A stretch of DNA of 64,000 nt from positions 62,001-126,000 of the forward strand of contig NZ_JAPZSU010000016.1 in NCBI RefSeq assembly GCF_027531905.1. Reading direction: 5' to 3'. The stretch comes from Flavobacterium sp. GTDB lineage: Bacteria > Bacteroidota > Bacteroidia > Flavobacteriales > Flavobacteriaceae. A program made the position numbers and the translations under genes. Of this stretch, positions 35,399 through 44,594 are shown one piece after another (within the stretch, counting starts at the first letter, position 1; every line of letters starts with the position of its first letter). The notes beneath the pieces are model-generated. The model saw only the letters and a program-made list of their open reading frames with translations. It was not told the origin of the DNA and did no database searches.

Positions 35399-36706
35399 AT
35401 GCAAAACCTCTTTTACCAACATCTACAAACGCAATTTCCGTTTCTCGAAAACAAAAAATTATTGTTAGCCGTAAGTGGTGGTATAGACAGTATGGTACTT
35501 TTGCATTTATTGCAACAATTGCCTTATACCATTGCCATCGCGCATTGTAATTTTCAACTCCGTGGTATTGAAAGTTTTGAAGACCAAAGTTTTGTTCAAG
35601 AGTATGCTCTTCAACATCAAATTCCCTTTTATTGCACTCAATTCGATACTCAGGCATTTGCCAATGATTATAAACTTTCCACACAAGTTGCCGCAAGGGA
35701 ACTGCGTTACGATTGGTTTTACGAGCAATTAGAAACGCATCATTATGATTTTATTGTAACAGCACATCACGCCGATGATAATTTGGAAACTTTTTTGATT
35801 AATCTCTCCAGAGGTACAGGTTTGGATGGTTTGTGCGGGATTCCCGCCCAGAATGAAGCGGTAATTCGACCTTTGTTGCCTTTTTCTAGAGCAGCAATTG
35901 AAGCGTATGCAAAAGAGAATCACTTGCAATGGCGCGAAGATAGTAGCAACGCTTCGGATAAATACTTGCGTAACCAAATTCGGCATCATCTAGTTCCCAT
36001 GCTCAAAGAACTGAATCCAGATTTTTTAACGGCTTTTGGAACCACTCAGGAGTATTTGCAACAAGCACAAGAATTGGTTTCAGATGCGGCTAGTATGGTG
36101 TATCAGCAAGTAGCAAGAGAAGAAGGGGACACCATTTATTTTGATTTAAAACAAGTATTGCGCTTGCCAAATTATGCCTCTTATTTGTACCAATGGCTTA
36201 AGGAATATGGCTTTTCGGCTTGGGATGATATTTACAATTTGGTGTATAGCCAATCAGGAAAACAAGTATTTTCGTCAGAATACAGATTACTCAAAGACCG
36301 CGATTTTTTTATTTTGAGTCCAATGCAAGAACCTGAAAAGGAAATGTATTTCATCGAAAAAAATCAAGATAAAGTTAAGATTCCCTTAAAACTCCAGTTT
36401 TGTGAAGTAACAGACATTTACAAAGCAGATTCAAGTATTATCTTTGTCGATGAATCAAAGTTAGCCTATCCTTTGGTGCTCAGAAAATGGCAAGAAGGCG
36501 ACTTCTTTTTTCCTTTGGGAATGAAAGGCAAAAGCAAGAAAGTAAGTAAGTTTTTTAAAGATGAAAAAATGGCACTTTTAGACAAAGAAAATACTTGGCT
36601 TTTGTGTTCCAATGATGCCATTGTTTGGGTAATAGGAAAGCGAGCTGACGAACGATTTAAAGTAGAGGACACCACCAACACAATTTTAAAAATAGAATTA
36701 ATATAA
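35399..36706 (+). CDS. tilS: tRNA(Ile)-lysidine synthase TilS
   Basis: This 435-residue enzyme adds lysine to C34 of the tRNA-Ile (CAU) anticodon, changing its reading to AUA. The ATP pyrophosphatase P-loop SGGIDS is at 26-31. Next come VTAHHADDNLETFLINLSRGTGLDGLCGI, the KYLRNQIRHHLVPML segment, and a C-terminal TilS-C domain (WQEGDFFFPLGMKGKSKKVSKFF). The ATG at 35399 is preferred over a TTG at 35393. It lies nine bases upstream of dsbD and is probably co-transcribed. Confidence 0.93.
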   Translation: MQNLFYQHLQTQFPFLENKKLLLAVSGGIDSMVLLHLLQQLPYTIAIAHCNFQLRGIESFEDQSFVQEYALQHQIPFYCTQFDTQAFANDYKLSTQVAARELRYDWFYEQLETHHYDFIVTAHHADDNLETFLINLSRGTGLDGLCGIPAQNEAVIRPLLPFSRAAIEAYAKENHLQWREDSSNASDKYLRNQIRHHLVPMLKELNPDFLTAFGTTQEYLQQAQELVSDAASMVYQQVAREEGDTIYFDLKQVLRLPNYASYLYQWLKEYGFSAWDDIYNLVYSQSGKQVFSSEYRLLKDRDFFILSPMQEPEKEMYFIEKNQDKVKIPLKLQFCEVTDIYKADSSIIFVDESKLAYPLVLRKWQEGDFFFPLGMKGKSKKVSKFFKDEKMALLDKENTWLLCSNDAIVWVIGKRADERFKVEDTTNTILKIELI

Positions 36707-36715
36707 GTTATAGTA

Positions 36716-38749
36716 ATGAAAAAACACCTTCTTTTAGGACTTTTAGTTTTCTTTTGTAGTTTGGGTAACGCCCAAATTTTGGACCCAGTAAAATGGACCA
36801 CCAAAATCGAGCAAAAATCAGCAACCAATTTTATAATAACATTCAATGCGACCATCGAAAACGAATGGCACGTATATTCACAGTTTACTCCAGATGGTGG
36901 TCCACTGCCTTTAGAAGTTAACTTCAAAAATCAAAAAGGGAATTATACTTTGGTAGGAAAAGCCAAAGAGAGTAAAACAAGAACTGCTTATAATGATATT
37001 TTTGAAGTAAATGAAACTTTTTTTGAGAAAAAAGTACAAATAACTCAAGAAATAAGTCTAGTAAATAAAGGCGTTAAGACCATAGAAGTAGAGCTGAATT
37101 TTCAAGCTTGCAAAGAAGTTTGTATCAATCTCGAAAAGAAGTTTAGCATTGCCATTCCTGAGTTGAAAAACGCTACTACAACAGCATCTCCAACTACTCC
37201 GATTAATGATTTAGTAAAAGATACGACTGAGCAGACAATAGATTCTGCAACAACAGTTGTCGCTGACACTGTAAAAGATTCGGTTGCTACTGAGACTTCT
37301 CAAATAGCTCCAGCAAAAAGCGCAACAACAGAACACGGGTTGTGGGCGATTTTCTTTATTGCTTTTTTATCAGGTTTTGCAGCATTGTTAACGCCTTGTG
37401 TTTTTCCAATGATTCCAATGACCGTAAGTTTCTTTACCAAGCAAAGCAAAAACAAAGCGGCAGGTATCAGAAACGCCATTATCTACGGAATTTCAATTAT
37501 CGTTATTTATGTAGGTTTGGGCTTATTGGTCACTTGGATTTTTGGTGCCGATGCGCTGAATGCTTTATCGACAAATGTTTGGTTTAACCTTATTTTTTTC
37601 ATTTTGTTGGTAGTGTTTGCAACCTCTTTTTTAGGGGCTTTCGAAATTATGTTACCGAATTCGTGGGCAAACAAAGTAGACAGTCAAGCCGACCGTGGTG
37701 GAATTATAGGCATTTTGTTTATGGCATTGGCATTAGCCATTGTGTCTTTTTCTTGTACAGGTCCTATTGTTGGAACTTTATTAGTAGAAGCTGCTTCTAA
37801 AGGCGGAATTGCACCAGTAGTTGGGATGTTAGGTTTTTCATTGGCATTAGCCTTACCTTTTATGTTGTTCGCAATGTTCCCAGGTTGGTTGAATTCTTTA
37901 CCTAAATCTGGAGGTTGGTTGAATACCGTAAAAGTAGTTCTTGGATTTTTAGAATTGGCTTTGGCTTTCAAATTTTTATCCAATGCAGATTTGGTATTGC
38001 AATTGCATTTGCTAGAGCGCGAAGTGTTTATCGCGATTTGGATTGCTATTTTTGGAGCGTTATCGTTGTATCTTTTTGGAAAAATCACACTACCACACGA
38101 TAGTCCAGTAGGACACATTTCTGTGGGTAGATTGTATATGGGATTACTTTCATTGGTATTTACCTTTTATTTAATTCCTGGATTATGGGGTGCTCCATTG
38201 AAATTTATCAATGCTTTTCCTCCACCAATGGAATATAGCGAAAGCCCAATGGGATTTGGAGGCTCATCTACTAGTGTAGCTACAAAAGAGTTACCTGATG
38301 GAGGCAAAATTGGTCCTCACGGGATTGTTGTTTTTGATGATTATGAAGAAGGTTTGGCTTATGCCAAAAAAGTAAATAAACCCATTATGCTCGATTTTAC
38401 AGGTTTTGCTTGTGTAAATTGCCGTAAAATGGAAAACAATGTTTGGTCCAATCCTAATGTGTTGTCTATTTTAAAAGAGAAAGTAGTTGTGATTTCATTG
38501 TATGTAGACGATAAAAGAGAATTGCCGAAAAATGAACAGTTTTTCTCTAAAGCTACCGAATCAGAGATAGAAACAATAGGGGATAAGTGGACTGATTTTA
38601 TGATTACAAGATACAAAACCAATACGCAGCCTTTGTATGTCTTGACGGATTTAGAAGGGAAAAGCTTGAATACAAAACAACCTACTATAAGTTTTGTTGA
38701 TGTAGAAGAATACGAGGCTTGGCTAAAAGCGGGTATTGCTAAATTTTAA
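36716..38749 (+). CDS. dsbD: Thiol:disulfide interchange protein DsbD
   Basis: This 677-residue protein moves reducing power from cytoplasmic thioredoxin to the periplasm. A signal peptide (ending GNAQ) precedes the DsbD-N-like beta domain at about 20-150, with a Cys pair in ACKEVC. A Thr/Ser-rich linker leads to about eight membrane helices (205-495), with Cys residues in LLTPCVFPM and SFSCTGPIVG. The C-terminal thioredoxin domain has FACVNCRKM with C-V-N-C near residue 567. All three electron-relay modules are present. Confidence 0.9.
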   Translation: MKKHLLLGLLVFFCSLGNAQILDPVKWTTKIEQKSATNFIITFNATIENEWHVYSQFTPDGGPLPLEVNFKNQKGNYTLVGKAKESKTRTAYNDIFEVNETFFEKKVQITQEISLVNKGVKTIEVELNFQACKEVCINLEKKFSIAIPELKNATTTASPTTPINDLVKDTTEQTIDSATTVVADTVKDSVATETSQIAPAKSATTEHGLWAIFFIAFLSGFAALLTPCVFPMIPMTVSFFTKQSKNKAAGIRNAIIYGISIIVIYVGLGLLVTWIFGADALNALSTNVWFNLIFFILLVVFATSFLGAFEIMLPNSWANKVDSQADRGGIIGILFMALALAIVSFSCTGPIVGTLLVEAASKGGIAPVVGMLGFSLALALPFMLFAMFPGWLNSLPKSGGWLNTVKVVLGFLELALAFKFLSNADLVLQLHLLEREVFIAIWIAIFGALSLYLFGKITLPHDSPVGHISVGRLYMGLLSLVFTFYLIPGLWGAPLKFINAFPPPMEYSESPMGFGGSSTSVATKELPDGGKIGPHGIVVFDDYEEGLAYAKKVNKPIMLDFTGFACVNCRKMENNVWSNPNVLSILKEKVVVISLYVDDKRELPKNEQFFSKATESEIETIGDKWTDFMITRYKTNTQPLYVLTDLEGKSLNTKQPTISFVDVEEYEAWLKAGIAKF

Positions 38750-38767
38750 AGTTCAATATATTTTTTT

Positions 38768-38807
38768 AATCCCATCTGTGAAAACGGATGGGATTTCTTA
38801 TTTTTAC
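38768..38807 (+). terminator. Terminator of the tilS-dsbD unit
   Basis: AATCCCATC pairs with GATGGGATT around a ten-base loop, followed by a T-rich tail. Confidence 0.75.
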
Positions 38808-38830
38808 GAATTATCAATAAACCAACCAAT

Positions 38831-40678
38831 ATGAAAAAAGTATTACTGCTCCCTTTTTTGTTTTTGTGTCTTTCGGCATTAGGACAAGAAAAGAAACCCA
38901 ACTATGTAGCTGAAAATTATACCAAGCAAGAAGTGCGAATTAAAATGCGCGATGGCTTAGAATTATTTACAGCTATTTATTCCCCAAAAGACACTTCCAA
39001 AAAGTATCCTATCGTAATGCAACGTACTCCCTATAATTGCGCACCTTACGGACCAGACCAGTTTAAAAGAAGCATTGCTCCCAACGAGACGATGATGAAA
39101 GAAGGATACATTGTGGTGTATCAAGATGTGAGAGGGCGCTATATGAGCGATGGTTTATACGACAATATGAGAGGCTATATTCCAAATAAAAAAGGAAAAA
39201 CGGAGGTTGATGAGGCTTCAGATACTTATGATACTATTGATTGGTTGGTGAAAAATGTAGCCAATAACAATGGAAATGTGGGGACTTGGGGAATTTCATA
39301 TCCAGGTTATTATGCTTCTTATTCTTTGTTGAGTGGGCATCCTGCACTAAAAGCGGTTTCTCCTCAGGCTTGTATTAGTGATTTCTTCTTTGATGACTTT
39401 CATCATAATGGGGCTTATTTATTAAGCTATTGGAAGGTGACACCACTTTTTGGTCCTCAAAAAACAAAGCCAACTACAGAAGCTTGGTTTAAATTCCCAA
39501 ATGTAGGTACTAATGATGACTATCAGTTCTTTTTAAATGCCGGTCCGTTAGTGAATTTGGACAAATATTACGATTCGTCTAATGAATTTTGGCAACAATT
39601 AAAAGAACATTCAAGCTATGATGAATTTTGGCAAAAAAGAGGCTTGTTACAGCATTTAAAAAATATCAAACCAGCTGTTATGATTGTTGGAGGTTGGTTC
39701 GATGCTGAGGATTTGTATGGTCCATTGAATACGTATTCTATCATAGAAAAAAGCAGTAAAAATTACAATACTATTGTTATGGGGCCTTGGAGCCACGGCG
39801 ATTGGGCTAGAAATTCAGAAAAGCAAATCATTGGAAATATTAATTTTGGTGACAGTATTTCTGGTTTTTATCAAAAGAATATTGAGGCTAATTTTTTCCG
39901 TCATTTCTTGAAAAATAATGGAAAAGGGGAGAACAAATTACCCGAAGCTTATGTTTTTGATACAGGAAGAAAAGAATGGAAAACCTACAATACTTGGCCT
40001 CCAATAAACACAGAGAAACAACAATTCTATTTGCAACCGCAACAAAAATTGACTAAAAATGCTGGAGCAGTCTCTTTTGAGGAATTTGTCAGTGACCCAA
40101 AGAAACCAGTGCCACATTCTGAAGATATCAAGCAACAAGGTTTGACTCCAAGAAAATATATGACCGATGACCAGCGATTTGCGGCTAGGAGACCTGATGT
40201 TTTGGTTTTTGAAACCGATGTTTTAGCGGAAGATGTTACCTTGGCGGGAGATATTTTAGCCAAATTGCAAGTAGCTACCACTGGAACCGATGCGGATTGG
40301 ATAGTTAAGGTTGTGGATGTTTTTCCAAATGACGAACCAGAAACAAAAGAAGTGCAGCCGTATTTAAAAATGAGCAATTATCATATGATGGTGCGCAGTG
40401 AGGTAATGAGAGGTCGTTTTCGTAATAGTTTTGTAAATCCAGAACCTTTTGTTGCCAACGAGAAAACTCCGGTAAATGTAAAATTGCAAGATGTTTTTCA
40501 TACCTTCAAAAAAGGACATAAAATTCAAATTCAAGTGCAAAGTACTTGGTTTCCTTTGATTGATTTGAATCCTCAAACTTTTGTGCCGAACATTTTTTAT
40601 GCCAAGCCAGAGGATTTCAAAAAACAAACCCATCGGGTATATTCAGACTCAGCTATTGAATTCACTGTTTTAAAATAA
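38831..40678 (+). CDS. Exported CocE/NonD-family hydrolase
   Basis: This 615-residue alpha/beta hydrolase has a signal peptide ending SALGQ. The domain begins RIKMRDGLELFTAIYSP; the nucleophile Ser is near residue 156 in TWGISYPGYYAS, and VMIVGGWFDAEDLYGP and VMGPWSHGDWAR hold the acid and base regions. A C-terminal jelly-roll domain (X-Pro dipeptidyl peptidase C) follows from about 400. The family includes cocaine esterase, glutaryl-7-ACA acylase and alpha-amino acid ester hydrolases. Substrate not assignable. Confidence 0.87.
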   Translation: MKKVLLLPFLFLCLSALGQEKKPNYVAENYTKQEVRIKMRDGLELFTAIYSPKDTSKKYPIVMQRTPYNCAPYGPDQFKRSIAPNETMMKEGYIVVYQDVRGRYMSDGLYDNMRGYIPNKKGKTEVDEASDTYDTIDWLVKNVANNNGNVGTWGISYPGYYASYSLLSGHPALKAVSPQACISDFFFDDFHHNGAYLLSYWKVTPLFGPQKTKPTTEAWFKFPNVGTNDDYQFFLNAGPLVNLDKYYDSSNEFWQQLKEHSSYDEFWQKRGLLQHLKNIKPAVMIVGGWFDAEDLYGPLNTYSIIEKSSKNYNTIVMGPWSHGDWARNSEKQIIGNINFGDSISGFYQKNIEANFFRHFLKNNGKGENKLPEAYVFDTGRKEWKTYNTWPPINTEKQQFYLQPQQKLTKNAGAVSFEEFVSDPKKPVPHSEDIKQQGLTPRKYMTDDQRFAARRPDVLVFETDVLAEDVTLAGDILAKLQVATTGTDADWIVKVVDVFPNDEPETKEVQPYLKMSNYHMMVRSEVMRGRFRNSFVNPEPFVANEKTPVNVKLQDVFHTFKKGHKIQIQVQSTWFPLIDLNPQTFVPNIFYAKPEDFKKQTHRVYSDSAIEFTVLK

Positions 40679-41016
40679 TTTCAAAGTAAATTCAAAATAC
40701 TTAAAAAAGAGATTAATCGTAAACAAAAACCGCAAGAGTTTCTAAATGGTAGCTCTTGTGGTTTTTTATTTTTATATCCAATTTTAGCTCAGCTTGAAAC
40801 TATGCAGGTTTAGAAAACGAATTGGATATTGTAGTCCTGATTTGTTTTAGATTGTTGATGCACAGTGTGGGCACGGATTGCAAATTCGAGCTATCAGGGT
40901 TTGAATAAAGAGGTTTTTTTAATAAACTAATATAGAACTTTTTTTAAAAAAATGCAATTTGTCGTGCACCCTATAAGAAGGTAAATTTTATTTTATTTTA
41001 TTTTTTATTTATGGAG
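40679..41016. other. Intergenic region with hairpins after the CocE-like gene
   Basis: This is about 340 noncoding bases. After the terminator lies a 10-base inverted repeat ATATCCAATT (40774-40783) and AATTGGATAT (40820-40829). Further on is GCACGGATTGCAAATTCGAG near 40871, an imperfect palindrome of a type I remember as dispersed in Bacteroidota. Confidence 0.4.
40726..40769 (+). terminator. Terminator of the CocE-like gene
   Basis: AAAACCGCAAGAG pairs with CTCTTGTGGTTTT with one G-T pair, followed by a T run. Confidence 0.85.
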
Positions 41017-41502
41017 TTATTTATCTCCATTATTTGTTAATCCAATATTTTGAAGAAGATTTCTAATTTTGTCTTCGTTTTTAATTGAAAATGACTTAAT
41101 CGTCCCATTAACATTTAATATTAATATTATTTCAGTGTCTGTAATTAAACCTTTACCATATATTCTTGAAGTTCTTAAACCCCATCCTTGAAAATCAGAC
41201 AAAGCATCTATTTTTTTTATTTCATAGAAAGTAATATCATTATATTTAATTTTTTGGGTTCTTATTACAAATGGTTTAAAATCATAGGTTAAATATTCAT
41301 TGTAAAAACTTAGTTTTAAATTCGAAAAAACACATACCATAATGACCATTAATGAGAACATTACAATGATTGAAAATATAAAGATTTTTGGCGTGTCATT
41401 ATTTTTAATCCCAGAAAATACTTCTGCAACGCAGTAAATTATTGGAAAAATTAACGGTATCGCAATAAAGCGATTAAAATTTGTTCTCTCTATATAAATC
41501 AT
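41017..41502 (-). CDS. Two-helix membrane protein with PH-like tail, candidate Sdp-type immunity protein
   Basis: This 161-residue protein is not recognised as a named family. Two membrane helices (about 12-30 and 40-60) are followed by a soluble beta-rich domain. That domain (LKLSFYNEYLTYDFKPFVIRT, then WGLRTSRIYGKGL, ending with one helix) resembles a bacterial PH-like domain. Its start overlaps the end of the SdpB-like gene by 29 bases, so translation is probably coupled. In Bacillus the immunity protein SdpI is encoded beside the toxin operon, so this position suggests immunity or membrane protection. This is an inference; the protein does not look like SdpI. Confidence 0.6.
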   Translation of the reverse strand: MIYIERTNFNRFIAIPLIFPIIYCVAEVFSGIKNNDTPKIFIFSIIVMFSLMVIMVCVFSNLKLSFYNEYLTYDFKPFVIRTQKIKYNDITFYEIKKIDALSDFQGWGLRTSRIYGKGLITDTEIILILNVNGTIKSFSIKNEDKIRNLLQNIGLTNNGDK

Positions 41503-42361
41503 TTTTTAAAGTTTTAAAATTAATTAAGGTTTTTATGTTTTCAATATTCTCTTTAAATGATATTGTATTGTTAAAATAAACTAAAATTAAACCGGCCGTC
41601 ATGGAGATAAAAAAAGTTCCTAATCCGTGAATTAAAAAAATAAGAAAATGAAATAAAAATGAAATACAAAAAAATATATATCTATTTTTTTGTTTCATAA
41701 AAATTGATAGAGACAAAAAGAATTCTAAAAATATCACAGACCAAGTAATTATAAATAAGGAAAAATTATTTTCAAATAAAAAACCAAATATTGTTTTAAA
41801 AAAAATATTTGCGCCAAACAAACTATCATTAAACCAATAATACATAGCTGTACCATTGTTCCACTCTTTTTGGTAAATTTTTTCAATACATGCTTGCAAA
41901 TAAATAATAGACATTTGAATTTTAATAAATAATAAATTGAGTTTTAAAAATAAATTGTTACTAATAAAACTTAACTTGTATCCATTTAATTTGATGTTGT
42001 TTAGGCAAAATGGAATAATAAGCAGGGTCAAAATCATATTTATTTGATCTCCACCTTCACTTACTAACATTGTATTGTACATAGAAAATGTAATTACAAA
42101 ATGAAGTATTGAAGTTATTGCAGGTAAAATTCCAAATATCACAATAATTAATACAGTTGTACATATGTAAAATGGTATTTGAACATTGTCAAAGTATAAG
42201 AAAATATTAATTTTTTCAATACCAAACGCACTATTTTTTAATCTTGAAATATGGTAATCAGGAAATAAGGCATGCGTATTTGAAAACAAAATTGTAATTA
42301 ACATACTGATTGCTAAAATACTTCTTGAAATCATTAAATTATTTATGGATATCTTATTCAT
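41474..42361 (-). CDS. SdpB-like HTTM-family membrane protein
   Basis: This 295-residue polytopic membrane protein has about seven or eight hydrophobic helices. The HTTM-type signature IKIQMSIIYLQACIEKIYQ, then EWNNGTAMYYWF (about 145-175), is the Q..Y...K...W..G pattern shared by SdpB and vitamin-K-dependent carboxylase-like proteins. In Bacillus SdpB acts with SdpA to turn pro-SdpC into the active SDP peptide. Its start overlaps the end of the SdpA-like gene by eight bases. Function is inferred from family and neighbours. Confidence 0.78.
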   Translation of the reverse strand: MNKISINNLMISRSILAISMLITILFSNTHALFPDYHISRLKNSAFGIEKINIFLYFDNVQIPFYICTTVLIIVIFGILPAITSILHFVITFSMYNTMLVSEGGDQINMILTLLIIPFCLNNIKLNGYKLSFISNNLFLKLNLLFIKIQMSIIYLQACIEKIYQKEWNNGTAMYYWFNDSLFGANIFFKTIFGFLFENNFSLFIITWSVIFLEFFLSLSIFMKQKNRYIFFCISFLFHFLIFLIHGLGTFFISMTAGLILVYFNNTISFKENIENIKTLINFKTLKNDLYRENKF

Positions 42362-42884
42362 TAATTAAATTTATATTGATTAAACTGTTCTTGATAAATT
42401 TCTCTTGACCACTATTTATCCATGTGTAGGGGATTTTTTTTCGAATCATTATTATGTATTTTCCATTTTCCATTAATTTAATTCTATTATTTTTTATTAT
42501 TTTTATTGATTTAGAATCATCAAAATTATTCAATTGTAGATTTTGGGTGGAAACTGTTTCCCAATGGGCATCTTTTGGAATTAATTCAATAATATTTGAT
42601 AAGTCATATGATAATAATCTTGAATTTCTAGAGAAACCAAATAAATTTTCTACTGATTGATTTAATAATTTAATTGGAATTATTTTGTTGTTATTATCGT
42701 ATTTATAGATATAAACTTCATCTTCCAGGGGGTTTCTCGTGAAGAAACCCCAACCCTCTGGAAAAAGAGCATTTATATTTCTTTTGATACTGATTTCATT
42801 ACTTACAATATTTTCTTTGATGGAAGATATGAAAATAATAAAAATCAACAAAAACCAAAAAAATGTAACTAAAATTCTTTTCAT
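42354..42884 (-). CDS. SdpA-like protein of the SDP maturation pair
   Basis: This 176-residue protein has one N-terminal hydrophobic segment (about 5-22), then an extracytoplasmic or cytoplasmic soluble part. LFPEGWGFFTRNPLED (40-55) is the hallmark of the SdpA family. It is followed by a YKYDNNNKIIPIKLLNQS stretch and basic segments. Its ATG overlaps the stop of the precursor gene as ATGA (42881-42884). In Bacillus SdpA is required with SdpB for toxin maturation. Base use is even more AT-rich than the housekeeping genes nearby, which may indicate transfer. Confidence 0.8.
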   Translation of the reverse strand: MKRILVTFFWFLLIFIIFISSIKENIVSNEISIKRNINALFPEGWGFFTRNPLEDEVYIYKYDNNNKIIPIKLLNQSVENLFGFSRNSRLLSYDLSNIIELIPKDAHWETVSTQNLQLNNFDDSKSIKIIKNNRIKLMENGKYIIMIRKKIPYTWINSGQEKFIKNSLININLINE

Positions 42885-43650
42885 TTGTTAATAAAACTAG
42901 TTAACTCCACAATTATATTTTGGTTTTTGATACTTTTTTCAGAAATAGTATCCTCGGATAAACCCCAAACCCAGTATTTATTATATGCAACTACTTGTAC
43001 AGCACCAACTGCAGTATATGCCGCAACTGCTACGGATACTGCTGCTGCTGCTGCATAAACTACACAAACACCTGCAAAGACGGAACACATTGCAACATTA
43101 TTACGATTGGTACTATTTTGCTTTTGTAAAAGTTTGTTAAATGCCTCTTTACCTTCATCTGTTCTTAAGTCAATTGAATTAAGTTCTTTTCTAAACTTGT
43201 CTGAATTTAATAGGTTATTAAATTTAGTATAATTAATACCATACTCCTTTGAAGATATTATTGATTGTTCAATTAAATTCCCTGAATAATTTAAGTATTC
43301 ACTAATTTTCTGAAAATCATTAGAGTTTATTACTTTTTTTAGGTTTTCAAAATAACTAGGATCTTTTATTTTAATGTACCTTATGACATAATTTGATAAT
43401 GTATTTAAATCAGAAATTATTTGGTTGTAATTATTTAAGTTTTCTAATTCTTTCAAATTATTATTTAAAGCGGTAATGTTTTTTGGTATTTCACCTTGAT
43501 AGAAAAAATTCCTTTGAAAATTTCTTCACCTGAAATTTGTTTCTTTTCCGAGTGTTCATCATTGTTTGTGCTGCAACTTACAAACAAAAAGTTTGCGATT
43601 AAAAGGAAAATAAATATTGGATTATGTGCAATTCTTCTAATTTTTTTCAT
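42881..43650 (-). pseudogene. SdpC-like killing-peptide precursor, frameshifted
   Basis: Two frames join into one SdpC-type precursor of about 256 residues. Bases 43650-43465 encode a lipoprotein/Sec-type leader (FLLIANFLFVSC) and the SdpC-like segment QISGEEIFKGIF. The frame to 42881 continues FYQGEIPKNITALNNNLKELENL when read one base back at a T run (six T near 43503-43508). The C-terminal part has M-C-S-V-F-A-G-V-C, then a long Ala/Val hydrophobic stretch, like the SDP peptide with its two cysteines. If intact it would be cleaved to a membrane-active toxin. The 1-base shift may be real, programmed or an error. Confidence 0.75.
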
Positions 43651-44594
43651 ATTAAATGATTTTTATTTTTAAATTTTTTTTTTTTGTTGTCCTGATTATG
43701 ATTGATAGTCTAAAACATTCAGGTCTATAATTTACAAACTGGAGTACAAATTGTTAATCAGTTTTTTTTAACAATCGCATAAATATGAGGTGGTAAGCCT
43801 CTTGTATTTTACCCTAAACCGTTATTTCAATTTTTCCTATTAGCGTTTCGTATAGATCAAAGGTATCTGACAACTAACTTATAGGTGCTAAGCTCCTTCT
43901 CATATCACCCTAAAAAAAGGTAGCTTTGAGAATGTTTGTTCCCTTTTTTTCTCGACTTTCAAAATTTATGCGATTTTATTACAATATTTTCTCAACGCCA
44001 AAAATATTTATTAAAATTCTTAAAATCAATACCCCCTTTTGGTGATTTTTCATTTTTTTTTTTAACATCAGTAATTTTTTTTTTTTGATTGTCCGTTTTC
44101 TGTCATAATCCTGTAATACCAGCAATTACTAGCCTGTCAAATAGTTTTTGTCTCGTCCTAAAATAAGTTTACATATTTATAGTTAACCCGATGGCTCATT
44201 GTCAGCAATTAACAAGCGATGCCCTCTCTTTGATCAATTTCAATTACAGGAAAAACAATTATCATTGGTTTCAAAAATGAAAATTAAATTTACTTACAAA
44301 AGTGATAAAGGTGATTTTGATGAATATTTTAACGATGAACCTTTGTGGTCAGAAGGTTATAAATAGATGCAATCAATGATTTATTTTATGTAGAGAGTAG
44401 AGCTGCTATGTATTTTGCTTCTAGTCGATTTCATTCATTTGAATTGAAGTTTTTTGGGATAGTGTCTTTGAAATTTATACATTTAATGTTTGATTATTCT
44501 AAAGTCATTTTTAAATAGAATAACCACGGAACCCATTTTTAAGATAACTAACACTCCAACAATAAAAAACAACCAAACGAAAGCCTTATTCATA
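43651..44594. other. Gene-poor region upstream of the Sdp-like operon
   Basis: This holds the operon's presumed promoter region (minus strand), the repeat-bounded segment 43773-43975, and long T runs (44045-44095). Two broken open stretches are also seen: 44277-44366 (MKIKFTYKSDKGDFDEYFND) and a frame near 44367-44516 (AINDLFYVESRAAMYFASSR). They may be one decayed gene; neither is recognised. Confidence 0.4.
43773..43975. repeat. Segment bounded by 12-bp inverted repeats, with internal direct repeat
   Basis: AATCGCATAAAT (43773-43784) and ATTTATGCGATT (43964-43975) are perfect inverted copies. Inside, AGGTGGTAAGCC... ACCCTAAA (43788-43818) and AGGTGCTAAGCT... ACCCTAAA (43883-43914) are imperfect direct repeats about 95 bases apart. 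It lies upstream of the Sdp-like operon. Confidence 0.45.

Noticed and set aside
43465..43650. Separate small lipoprotein gene upstream of the Sdp-like genes
   Set aside because: Its frame joins seamlessly to the next one after a one-base shift, and together they match an SdpC-type precursor, so it is part of the same gene.
44160..44200. GTCCTAAAATAAGTTTACA near 44156 as an IS end
   Set aside because: It resembles some insertion sequence ends I remember, but no partner inverted repeat or transposase fragment was found nearby.
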